Source of the DNA: Methanoregula sp.
Lineage (GTDB): Archaea > Halobacteriota > Methanomicrobia > Methanomicrobiales > Methanospirillaceae
Length of the DNA: 5,691 nt
Direction: 5' to 3'
Assembly: GCA_028705545.1 (NCBI GenBank)
Contig: JAQWDG010000123.1
Coordinates: forward strand, 1-5,691
Below are positions 1 to 4,716 of this stretch, one piece after another. The position numbers were made by a program, and so were the translations under genes. A model generated the notes under the pieces. The model was given only the letters and a program-made list of their open reading frames with translations, ran no database searches and was not told the DNA's origin. How positions within the stretch are numbered: the first letter of the stretch is position 1; each line of letters opens with the position of its first letter.

Positions 1-144
1 TCTTCGGAATGTCCGGGACTGTGATCTTCGGAATGTCCGGGACTGTGATCTTCGGAATGTCCGGGACTGTGATCTTCGGAATGTCCGGGACTGTGATCTT
101 CGGAATGTCCGGGACTGTGATCTTCGGAATGTCCGGGACTGTGA
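1..144. repeat. Six perfect 24-bp tandem repeats
   Basis: The unit TCTTCGGAATGTCCGGGACT plus GTGA begins at 1, 25, 49, 73, 97 and 121, and all six copies are identical. The array starts at the window edge and may continue outside. The 24-bp period keeps the minus-strand frame and encodes the octad KITVPDIP. Perfect identity, including third codon positions, points to recent expansion by slippage or unequal recombination. Confidence 0.97.
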
Positions 145-265
145 TCTTCGGGATCTCGATCTTCGGGATCTCGATCTTCGGGATCTCGATCTTCGGGACT
201 TCGATCTTAGGAAGAGAAGGAAGGGAGATCTGAGGGATACTCAGCCCGAATAGGTTTATCGCCAT
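1..265 (-). CDS. Pro-Ile tandem-repeat protein, 3' end beyond window
   Basis: Eighty-eight codons are visible and the frame stays open to the window edge, so the C-terminus is missing. The ATG at 265 follows a good ribosome binding site (GGTGATC, 3 bases before ATG), 23 bases after the capsid gene stop. The N-terminus reads MAINLFGLSIPQISLPSLP. It is followed by pentads of the type PKIEI and then perfect octads of the type KITVPDIP. Proline every 3-5 residues, alternating with beta-branched Ile/Val, suggests an extended or beta-rich fibrous rod rather than a globular enzyme. No signal peptide or long hydrophobic segment is visible. Its place just downstream of the capsid gene suggests a virion component such as a spike, fibre or linker; that is inference. 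The plus strand is also open here, but it lacks a start context and lies against the operon direction. Confidence 0.72.
   Translation of the reverse strand, partial: MAINLFGLSIPQISLPSLPKIEVPKIEIPKIEIPKIEIPKITVPDIPKITVPDIPKITVPDIPKITVPDIPKITVPDIPKITVPDIPK
145..204. repeat. 15-bp tandem repeats adjoining the 24-bp array
   Basis: The unit TCTTCGGGATCTCGA occurs at 145, 160 and 175, with a fourth diverged copy at 190 (GGGACTTCGA). It shares its first seven bases with the 24-bp unit. On the minus strand it encodes PKIEI pentads, the fourth copy giving the variant PKIEV. The 24-bp unit looks like this pentad unit with a three-residue insertion (DIP), so the two arrays probably share an origin. Confidence 0.95.
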
Positions 266-288
266 TCAGATCACCCACGCGCAGCATT

Positions 289-1278
289 TCAGCGGGTCCG
301 CTCCAGGACCGCCCGCTCTGAAGCGTCGAACACGCCGGAGTTTATGACATGTTCCAGGCAGATGTACCGGAGGGTGGCCGCGTTAGGCCCCTTCGCAGCG
401 ATCTGCCAATCGCCCTTCGTGAACCGCCATCCCCGGAGGCCGTAGCCGTCATTCGTTACGTCCTTAGCATAGTTGAGCATCGCCACGCCTGCCGGGACCG
501 TAGCCCCGAGGTCATACTCAGACGCATTGATCTTCTGCAGCGTAGCCCAATCCACATGCAGCACCTCACGCCGGTCCGGCGACGTGTTGAGGAGCCCGAT
601 AGCCGACGGGTCTTTTCCGCCAGCCAGCCCGGTAGAGGCATTGAGGAACTGCAGGATACCCGCCCGGGCAAGAGAGCCAGTAGGCAGATCGAGCACGTTC
701 GTGAGTTCCGTGCTTGCCGTCACCGGCACGGAGAGAGCATAAACCTTCGGTTCAGCCGCATACTCAAGATTCGGTCCGTAGGTAGCAACGAACTCTTCCG
801 GAGAGAGGACGTTCTCTACGAGCGTAACGGTGCAGCTGAGCGCCGAGATCGTCACCCCTTCAGCCAGCGCCGGGTTGACGACGATCTTCATCTCCAGCGA
901 ATCCTTCGAGGCCGCGAGAATGTCGCCCTCGTCCAGCCGGAGATAGTAGGTGATGCTCGTGCTCGTGGCCTTCTCAGCCTTAAACTCAGTTCCGAGCGCG
1001 GGAGCGAATCCGTCCTTACTGTTATATTTGTTCAGGAGCGCGATATCTGCACCGCTCAGAGCGTAGTGAACGGTCGAACCGTCCGAGACGACGCGGATCT
1101 CCTGAATTGCCCGAAGAAGCGCCTCGTTCGTAGTCGTGTGATCCGCAGAATCACTCGCGTTTGCGACCGTCACCGCGATCTTGAGAATGAGCTGATCGAT
1201 CACCGCATCACGCGGAAGGTCGATCCGAGTGTTGATGAGCGAGAGCGTCTGAGTCAGAGTTCTGTATTTCGAGTACAT
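289..1278 (-). CDS. Probable double-jelly-roll major capsid protein
   Basis: This 329-residue protein is the largest and most beta-rich product in the window. It has no membrane segment and no enzyme motif. The N-terminal region (residues 6-42) has the pattern R-x-L-T...TRIDLPRDAVIDQLILKI, a lead-in plus first strands that I associate with double-jelly-roll coat proteins of PM2/STIV-like viruses. Length fits that class (about 270-400 residues). The rest alternates short hydrophobic strands with Gly/Asn/Asp loops, and the C-terminal part has an aromatic W-R-F-x-K-G-D-W segment. The ATG at 1278 is preceded by GAGGTGA, which overlaps the stop of the 41-residue membrane protein, so translation is probably coupled. 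Two small membrane-protein genes precede it and a packaging ATPase lies further upstream, as expected for a tailless icosahedral virus with an internal membrane. The fold call rests on pattern and context only; another virion protein is possible. Confidence 0.7.
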   Translation of the reverse strand: MYSKYRTLTQTLSLINTRIDLPRDAVIDQLILKIAVTVANASDSADHTTTNEALLRAIQEIRVVSDGSTVHYALSGADIALLNKYNSKDGFAPALGTEFKAEKATSTSITYYLRLDEGDILAASKDSLEMKIVVNPALAEGVTISALSCTVTLVENVLSPEEFVATYGPNLEYAAEPKVYALSVPVTASTELTNVLDLPTGSLARAGILQFLNASTGLAGGKDPSAIGLLNTSPDRREVLHVDWATLQKINASEYDLGATVPAGVAMLNYAKDVTNDGYGLRGWRFTKGDWQIAAKGPNAATLRYICLEHVINSGVFDASERAVLERTR

Positions 1279-1286
1279 GCGTCACC

Positions 1287-1412
1287 TCAGAGTTTCTTTC
1301 CGATGATTCCGGCCACGATAGCGACCACGAACGCACCGACGATCATAGGCAGCGCGTATCCGATAGCCGCCTTCTTGACGGCTTCCACGCCGTCACCAAT
1401 ATCAAAAGCCAT
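1287..1412 (-). CDS. Small single-span membrane protein (41 aa)
   Basis: The 41-residue protein starts at ATG 1412 behind a near-perfect ribosome binding site (AAGGAGGT, 5 bases before ATG), which strongly supports a real gene despite its size. Residues 1-16 are polar and possibly amphipathic (MAFDIGDGVEAVKKAA). Residues 17-37 form one hydrophobic helix (GYALPMIVGAFVVAIVAG), and it ends in KKL. The positive C-terminus suggests that end faces the cytoplasm or virion interior. It lies immediately before the capsid gene, 8 bases from its start. Tailless viruses with internal membranes (PRD1, PM2, STIV) encode several such virion membrane peptides. A holin-like role is an alternative that cannot be excluded from sequence. 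Confidence 0.82.
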   Translation of the reverse strand: MAFDIGDGVEAVKKAAIGYALPMIVGAFVVAIVAGIIGKKL

Positions 1413-1423
1413 GTTTTACCTCC

Positions 1424-1534
1424 TTACTCCTTTTCTGCTCCGAAAACTGCTGTACTTGCCCGAGCGCCCACAACAAAGGTGAGAAACACCCACGGGAGCG
1501 CCGAAGCGATCAGGATCGCTACATTAGCGTCCAT
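1424..1534 (-). CDS. Small single-span membrane protein (36 aa)
   Basis: The 36-residue product MDANVAILIASALPWVFLTF... has one hydrophobic segment over residues 4-24, followed by a polar tail ending AEKE. The TAA stop at 1424 lies next to the ribosome binding site of the following 41-residue gene. Its own start at ATG 1534 has only a weak TGATC element upstream. It lies downstream of the TTTGACACCCTCT element and a pyrimidine-rich leader, so it may be first in a transcript covering the membrane and capsid genes. A structural membrane peptide of the virion is the likeliest role by context; a lysis peptide is possible. Small size and weak ribosome binding site lower confidence. Confidence 0.65.
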   Translation of the reverse strand: MDANVAILIASALPWVFLTFVVGARASTAVFGAEKE

Positions 1535-1550
1535 ACGATCAGAGAATCTG

Positions 1551-1580
1551 AAAGGGAGGAGAAGAAAAGAGGGTGTCAAA
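1551..1580 (-). promoter_or_regulatory. TTTGACACCCTCT element plus pyrimidine leader, copy 1
   Basis: Read on the minus strand, TTTGACACCCTC (1580-1569) is followed by TTTTCTTCTCCTCCC. The same 12-13 bases occur at 4486-4474. The first base lies 46 bases upstream of the ATG at 1534, against 44 bases in the other copy. The TGA stop of the ribbon-helix-helix gene (1576-1578) lies inside it. It could be a promoter or operator, or, because of the T-rich tract, an archaeal-type terminator or 5' leader. No TATA-like box is evident. Function is inferred only from duplication and conserved spacing. Confidence 0.5.
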
Positions 1581-1728
1581 CTCTCTGTTTTTGATAATAC
1601 TCATCTATCAGGAGGTTGACCTGTGCATCGACAGATAGCGCGTCTTCCGACCCGGCCCCCCGGAGGATATCCAGCCGTTTCAGGGTTGCCGCCCGTAGTT
1701 TTGCCGTACTCCAGCCCTTCGGAGGCAT
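1576..1728 (-). CDS. Ribbon-helix-helix (CopG/Arc-like) DNA-binding protein
   Basis: The 50-residue protein matches the ribbon-helix-helix plan: a short basic strand (residues 6-12, WSTAKLR), a first helix with alternating Leu (TLKRLDILR), a Gly-containing turn, and a second amphipathic helix (LSVDAQVNLLIDEYYQKQR). This resembles the common K-L-x-x-x-T-L-x-R-L ... N-x-L-L-D-E-Y signature of archaeal CopG-like regulators, which bind DNA as dimers through the paired strands. The ATG at 1728 overlaps the nuclease stop as TGATG. The stop falls inside the TTTGACACCCTCT element, so this regulator sits directly upstream of the membrane/capsid genes. A plausible role is control of early or late viral transcription, perhaps at that element. 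The family call is from pattern only. Confidence 0.7.
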   Translation of the reverse strand: MPPKGWSTAKLRAATLKRLDILRGAGSEDALSVDAQVNLLIDEYYQKQRV

Positions 1729-2075
1729 CAGGACCGCCCCCGGATAACATACCGCCGGCCGTCAGCATCGTACACCCAGCATTCCCCGCCGGCCGGGATA
1801 CGGACGTTGAAGGGTTTTCCCCGGATTCTTTTCTCCGCCGCCTCTTTTGTCAGGAACCGCCGAGAGGAGAAGGTTTTTACCTGTATTCTCCGGGTCCGGC
1901 CGTTCTTTTTCGCCGTCACATCAGAGAATCCGGCCGATGCCGGAGAGATGGAGACGGAATACCCTTCCCGCCGGAGAGCAGCCGCCGCCCGCTCTTCTCC
2001 CGTCCGGCCCCGGTGATAGTTTTTCCCGTAGTTCTCCCGGCCCGCTTTCGTTTTTTGTGCCTTTGTTGCCGCCAT
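1728..2075 (-). CDS. PD-(D/E)XK nuclease, Hjc-like/PDDEXK family
   Basis: The 115-residue protein starts with a basic, Lys/Arg-rich tail (1-25) and continues with a compact restriction-endonuclease-like core. Visible motifs are G-R-T-G-E-E-R-A (catalytic-type Glu27/28 at the start of the first helix), G-F-S-D-V (Asp52), and I-Q-V-K (Gln65-Val-Lys67), where Gln takes the place of the commoner Glu in (D/E)XK. That Q-V-K variant occurs in small archaeal and bacterial PDDEXK endonucleases, so activity is still likely. The family includes archaeal Holliday-junction resolvases. Next to a packaging ATPase, a role in resolving branched viral DNA before packaging is plausible. A longer frame opens at 2123, but it overlaps the ATPase end. 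ATG 2075 follows GGGGT and gives a clean gap of 16 bases from the ATPase stop. Confidence 0.75.
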   Translation of the reverse strand: MAATKAQKTKAGRENYGKNYHRGRTGEERAAAALRREGYSVSISPASAGFSDVTAKKNGRTRRIQVKTFSSRRFLTKEAAEKRIRGKPFNVRIPAGGECWVYDADGRRYVIRGRS

Positions 2076-2091
2076 ATTACCCCGCCGTATA

Positions 2092-2775
2092 TTATCCGTA
2101 GTGCTTTGTGGCCCTATTAACATTACTCCCCGGGATAATCTGATGCTCCCCGGTCAAGTGCTGATACTCTAAAACATCGTATCTGTTGAGTTTTCGGTTA
2201 ATCTCGTTAAAATCCGGGATTAACGCTTCAACATACCGGATATCTTGAGGGATCAGGAATTTGAGGACGTACGTATAATAACACTGACTCCATAGCAGTT
2301 TTGGGAAATCCTGTATTCTCTGAGTCACGAACCAGAGCGATATTTTCCGGCCCCGGCCCTCTCGCGCCACCAGTTCAAGGACCGGAGAGGGTGCGTACGC
2401 GTTTTTGTTGTAGTTGTGCGCCTCCTCGACGATGATCGCCCGCTCCGCTCCAGCCGTATAGACCGCATCGATCAGCTCCGTGTACTGCTCTACCAGGTCC
2501 ACCGTTTTTGTCCGGAGAGATGGAATACAGAGCACATACTGATGCTCTAGCAGTTTAGCCCAATCATACCGCGCCCCGGGTTTAATCTTCAAGAGTTTAA
2601 CGCCTTTCAGCCCGATAAGCCCAATATGGTTCCGGGTCTTTGTATCCAGGATGATAAACGGTTTTTTCTCTGCGTATAACTTCTCTATCAGCCAGCCCAA
2701 AAAGTAACTTTTGCCGGCCCCCGTGGGAGCCGCGATCAGCCGGTGTACGTTCTGCGAGACGTCAAGATCTACCAA
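2092..2775 (-). CDS. A32/HerA-FtsK-type genome packaging ATPase
   Basis: The 227-residue P-loop ATPase has, counted from the TTG at 2775, Walker A at 16-23 (APTGAGKS), an I-L-D-T-K strand at 42-46, Walker B at 113-121 (AIIVEEAHN, with a double Glu), and an F-V-T-Q-R sensor-type motif at 149-153. This order, the short N-terminus and the total length fit viral packaging ATPases of the A32/P9/STIV-B204 type in the HerA-FtsK superfamily, which drive DNA into preformed tailless capsids. The frame is open up to GTG 2832, but that would overlap the preceding gene by 64 bases. TTG 2775 overlaps by only 7 bases and still leaves 15 residues before the P-loop. It has a GAGGA element almost touching it, so the start is uncertain. 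A conjugation or plasmid HerA-like role is less likely given the neighbouring capsid protein. Confidence 0.86.
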   Translation of the reverse strand: MVDLDVSQNVHRLIAAPTGAGKSYFLGWLIEKLYAEKKPFIILDTKTRNHIGLIGLKGVKLLKIKPGARYDWAKLLEHQYVLCIPSLRTKTVDLVEQYTELIDAVYTAGAERAIIVEEAHNYNKNAYAPSPVLELVAREGRGRKISLWFVTQRIQDFPKLLWSQCYYTYVLKFLIPQDIRYVEALIPDFNEINRKLNRYDVLEYQHLTGEHQIIPGSNVNRATKHYG

Positions 2776-3038
2776 TCCTCTACCCCCACAACTACGCGCC
2801 CACCCTCTTGAGATCTTACGGTGAATCCCCACCTTTCAGCGACGGCAACAATAATATCTTCGATATCGTCGAGCGCGGGTATGGTCGGGATGCAATGAAC
2901 GATATATTCGTCCTGTAGCACCATTTTTGCGATGTTTTTTACCCGGGCCGTCCCCCCGTGACCCACGCATTGCATCACAGCTAGCAGCGTCACCTCTGAC
3001 CTAGATTTTATCAAATCAAGGTATTCGTCCATTTCCAT
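2769..3038 (-). CDS. Unknown 89-aa protein, possible winged-helix
   Basis: I do not recognise this protein. It has 89 residues and is mostly helical in the first half (VTLLAVMQCVGHGG, then TARVKNIAKMVLQDEY), then a helix (DDIEDIIVAVAERWG), and ends in two strands with a Gly turn (FTVRSQEGGRVVVG). Helices followed by a terminal hairpin resemble a winged-helix DNA-binding domain, which would make it a candidate regulator or partner of the ATPase; this is weak inference. The ATG at 3038 overlaps the preceding stop as TGATG, with AAGGA three bases upstream. A TTG three bases earlier and an ATG at 3032 are also possible. Its stop overlaps the probable ATPase start. Confidence 0.7.
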   Translation of the reverse strand: MEMDEYLDLIKSRSEVTLLAVMQCVGHGGTARVKNIAKMVLQDEYIVHCIPTIPALDDIEDIIVAVAERWGFTVRSQEGGRVVVGVEDW

Positions 3039-3205
3039 CAATCCTTATTGTCATCATCTACCTCATTCAGATATGCGAAAATCTTATCCCATGAGGCCGT
3101 GAGGCCGCACCATCTGCAGTGATAGCCCCCAAGATCGGACTGCCAGCGATGATACCCAAACCGGCAGAAGAGCCGGGAGCAGATGCCCCGGAGGAGCGAC
3201 GGCAT
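3038..3205 (-). CDS. Small zinc-binding protein (55 aa)
   Basis: The 55-residue protein is linked to both neighbours by TGATG overlaps (3205 and 3038), the junction type repeated across this operon, which is strong support for a gene this small. Cys14, His19, Cys30 and Cys33 form a C-x4-H-x10-C-x2-C pattern (FCRFGYHRW ... YHCRWCGL), fitting a single zinc site. An extra Cys9 and His29 are present. Short proteins with a G-x-H-x-W followed by Y-x-C-x-x-C-G are often seen in phage and archaeal virus genomes without known function. The C-terminus is acidic (EVDDDNKD). A nucleic-acid or protein adaptor role is likely but unproved. Confidence 0.75.
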   Translation of the reverse strand: MPSLLRGICSRLFCRFGYHRWQSDLGGYHCRWCGLTASWDKIFAYLNEVDDDNKD

Positions 3206-3762
3206 CACATCCCCCCTAGCATACCGGACTCCAGCCGCGTCATCCAGTCCGGAGGTTCAGCCACAGGCCCGGGTATAGGGTCTGGTTCTCTCCTCTCCTC
3301 TTCTCCGTCGCCGCCCTCCGGCTCTTCTCTTCTCTGTTTTCTCCTCTTTTTCTCCTGCTCTTCTCTCTTCTTCTCCTCTTCTTTCCGCTCGTAGAGCGCG
3401 ATCAGAGTAGGAGCGAATGCGAGCGCCAGCCCCCCGACACCCAGCGCGAGCGCGACCCGGGGATCGTCCGGCAGGCCGCCGTCCGGGAGATAATGCCAAC
3501 ACGCCTCATTCAAGAACGGTTTTGAGAAATCCTTGTATATGTCCGTGTTTGGCGGTGGAAGGTGCTGTTTTTCCAGATAGCCGCCGGAGTGCTTCATAGC
3601 CATATCCAGGACAGTTACCACCGGATGATCGTCTTTCTCCTCTGCCGGCCGGCCGGCCGCCGCCGGTCCACCGTCCCGGTCCGGCCGCTCTTCGGTATCA
3701 TCGATCAGGATATCGTACGTGATATCCTTCGGATCTATCGTCACCTCTTCGGTTTCCGTCAC
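3205..3762 (-). CDS. Membrane protein with charged C-terminal stalk (185 aa)
   Basis: I do not recognise a family. The 185-residue protein has an acidic N-terminal domain (1-100) and one membrane span at about 102-124 (RVALALGVGGLALAFAPTL). A Glu/Lys/Arg-rich stretch follows at about 125-157, probably a charged helix or coiled coil, then a Pro-rich tail and a short end with PDWMTRLESGMLGGM. It starts at GTG 3762, which overlaps the previous stop as GTGA, with GGAGG eight bases upstream. Placed among virion-type genes, it could be a viral membrane protein that links membrane to capsid or DNA. The charged segment gives a marked pyrimidine-rich plus strand (about 3290-3390), echoing the 165-residue membrane protein at 3945-4442. 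Confidence 0.75.
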   Translation of the reverse strand: MTETEEVTIDPKDITYDILIDDTEERPDRDGGPAAAGRPAEEKDDHPVVTVLDMAMKHSGGYLEKQHLPPPNTDIYKDFSKPFLNEACWHYLPDGGLPDDPRVALALGVGGLALAFAPTLIALYERKEEEKKREEQEKKRRKQRREEPEGGDGEEERREPDPIPGPVAEPPDWMTRLESGMLGGM

Positions 3763-3935
3763 TCTTCCCGCCTCCGGAGGATGATATCAACCTCATAGCC
3801 CTCGACCCTGATCTGTACCGCAACCTCCCCGGTTTGGTCGAACTTCTCCCGGAGACCGCTATCTTCCATCAACCGCTCCGCGACCGTCGCAATCCGGCCG
3901 GCCGCGTTCATCCCGTCCAGTACGCCAAATCCCAT
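3759..3935 (-). CDS. Unknown 58-aa protein
   Basis: I do not recognise this protein. Its 58 residues contain an N-terminal helix (about 8-30, NAAGRIATVAERLMEDSGL) followed by two strands (VAVQIRV and YEVDIILRRR) and a basic-acidic end. No Cys, membrane span or catalytic motif is visible. ATG 3935 has an excellent ribosome binding site (GAGGTGAT, 3 bases before ATG), formed around the stop of the upstream 165-residue gene. Its own TGA overlaps the GTG of the following membrane protein, so it is firmly embedded in the operon. A small structural or accessory virion protein is possible, without direct evidence. Confidence 0.78.
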   Translation of the reverse strand: MGFGVLDGMNAAGRIATVAERLMEDSGLREKFDQTGEVAVQIRVEGYEVDIILRRREE

Positions 3936-3944
3936 TAAATCACC

Positions 3945-4442
3945 TCAAAACCCCGGAAACGCCGGGATACGCCTGTATTCCTCTATCTCTTCCGGTTCAT
4001 CAACGACCGAAACAGCCCGACGACGCCGGAATAGGCCGACGAGAAACCACCCGGCCCCTATCGCCGCCAGGAGCAGCGCCGCATAGAAGATGATGCCCCC
4101 GCCGGAGTGCTCTTCTTCTTGTTCTCCTGAGTTCTTCTCAGGAAAATTCTCTTCTCTTCTCCTGCTTTTCTCCTCTTTTTCTCCTCCATTCTCCTCCCGT
4201 TCTCCTGCCGGAGGATCGGCCGGAGGAGGGACAGCGGCCGGAGGAGGAGCAGCCCCCGCCGGCGGATCTTCGGCCGGAGGAGGAGCGCCGGCCGCTTTTT
4301 CTTCCTTTTTCGTCTCACTCTTCATTTTAACCCGGTATTTTCCGCACAAGGGACACTTGCGCTTCTTTCCGGTTCCAGCCGTTCTTACCTCCCATTCGTT
4401 CCCGCATGAGAGACAAACGGCCACTTTATCAGGAGAAACCAT
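3945..4442 (-). CDS. Zinc-ribbon, Pro-rich, membrane-anchored protein (165 aa)
   Basis: This protein has a modular layout. A zinc ribbon fills residues 8-36 (Cys10, Cys13, Cys30, Cys33: CLSC and CPLC). A Pro/Ala-rich flexible segment covers 51-80, a Glu/Lys/Arg-rich segment 81-111, and one membrane helix about 114-138 (GIIFYAALLLAAIGAGWFLV). An RRRR stop-transfer patch (139-142) is followed by an acidic tail. The arginines suggest that the C-terminus stays inside, which would put the zinc ribbon and spacer on the other face if the protein spans the membrane once; topology is inference. I see no ribosome binding site before ATG 4442, only a TTTCTCCT-rich leader with the TTTGACACCCTCT element 44 bases upstream, so it may begin a transcript or be leaderless. 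Its function is unknown; a virion membrane protein or receptor-facing spike anchor fits the context. Confidence 0.8.
   Translation of the reverse strand: MVSPDKVAVCLSCGNEWEVRTAGTGKKRKCPLCGKYRVKMKSETKKEEKAAGAPPPAEDPPAGAAPPPAAVPPPADPPAGEREENGGEKEEKSRRREENFPEKNSGEQEEEHSGGGIIFYAALLLAAIGAGWFLVGLFRRRRAVSVVDEPEEIEEYRRIPAFPGF
4217..4283. repeat. Three copies of CGGCCGGAGGAGG in a Pro/Ala-coding segment
   Basis: The 13-mer CGGCCGGAGGAGG begins at 4217, 4235 and 4271. The offsets (18 and 36 bases) keep reading frame, and the copies encode the repeated Pro-Pro-Pro/Pro-Ala blocks of the spacer in the 165-residue membrane protein. This looks like duplication of a short coding unit in a flexible linker. 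Confidence 0.8.
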
Positions 4443-4494
4443 AGGAGAAAAGAGGAGAAAAGAGGAGAAAAAGAGAGGGTGTCAAAGGAGAAAA
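4431..4494 (-). repeat. Five TTTCTCCT boxes, three at 10-bp period
   Basis: Read on the minus strand, TTTCTCCT occurs at 4494-4486 (with one extra T), 4470-4463, 4460-4453, 4450-4443 and, inside the coding start, 4438-4431. The three central boxes are exact 10-bp repeats directly upstream of ATG 4442. The tract is almost pure pyrimidine on the mRNA-like strand. Confidence 0.85.
4474..4486 (-). promoter_or_regulatory. TTTGACACCCTCT element, copy 2
   Basis: TTTGACACCCTCT on the minus strand lies 9 bases after the TGA of the 73-residue zinc protein (4495-4497). Its first base is 44 bases before ATG 4442. It matches copy 1 near 1569-1580 and is likewise followed by a pyrimidine-rich leader. It could be a promoter, operator or U-rich terminator; the repeated distance to a start codon favours an initiation or leader function. 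Confidence 0.5.
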
Positions 4495-4716
4495 TCACCA
4501 TAGCGGGACCGTCACAACCATGTTAGCCTCTAGACGCCCGCAATTCACGCATTTGAGTGCAAACCGCCGGTTAACCGTTTCGCCCTCTGTCCAGTAATCC
4601 CAGGCCATGCGCTGAAAAACCGTTCCGCCGCACTCCTCACACCTCCAGAGGATCGAGATATGCCAGGGTAATGGTTGACCGTGAACAAGACGGTTTACCA
4701 GGTCACGCCACCACAT
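4495..4716 (-). CDS. Zinc-ribbon protein (73 aa)
   Basis: The 73-residue protein has paired knuckles at Cys26/Cys29 (CEECGG) and Cys56/Cys59 (CVNCGR), separated by an aromatic loop. This is a standard zinc-ribbon spacing. The N-terminus is Trp/Leu-rich (MWWRDLVNRLVHG), and the C-terminus ends in a hydrophobic strand (MVVTVPLW). ATG 4716 overlaps the preceding stop as TGATG, with GGAGG eight bases upstream, so the start is well supported. Such small ribbons act in nucleic-acid binding or as adaptors, but I cannot assign a specific job. It is the last gene before the TTTGACACCCTCT element, so it may close the RecT-led group. Confidence 0.82.
   Translation of the reverse strand: MWWRDLVNRLVHGQPLPWHISILWRCEECGGTVFQRMAWDYWTEGETVNRRFALKCVNCGRLEANMVVTVPLW

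Noticed and set aside
1..204. CRISPR array
   Set aside because: The repeats are directly adjacent with no unique spacers and they maintain a coding frame.
9..233. Plus-strand frame with repeated MSGTVIFG
   Set aside because: The same repeats read sensibly on the minus strand behind a clear ribosome binding site and in operon direction. The plus-strand reading is a by-product of a period divisible by three.
349..1482. Long plus-strand open frame of 377 codons
   Set aside because: It lies opposite the capsid and small membrane-protein genes, has an Arg/His-rich low-plausibility product and no good ribosome binding site. It is the antisense shadow of a GC-rich gene.
1575..1580. TTGACA within the conserved element as a bacterial -35 box
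   Set aside because: No TATAAT-like box lies at about 17 bases in either copy, and what follows is a pyrimidine tract.
3257..3502. Minus-strand Arg-rich frame inside the 185-residue membrane protein
   Set aside because: It is an out-of-frame reading of the charged segment, with no ribosome binding site and no domain.
3645..3665. GGCCGGCCGGCC palindrome-like run as a regulatory or recombination site
   Set aside because: It lies within coding sequence, encodes an Ala/Gly-rich stretch, and similar GGCCGG words are common throughout this GC-rich window.
4058..4318. Minus-strand Lys/Arg-rich frame and opposing plus-strand Ser/Gly-rich frame
   Set aside because: Both are alternative readings of the low-complexity Pro/Glu segment of the 165-residue protein, whose own frame has a zinc ribbon and a membrane helix.
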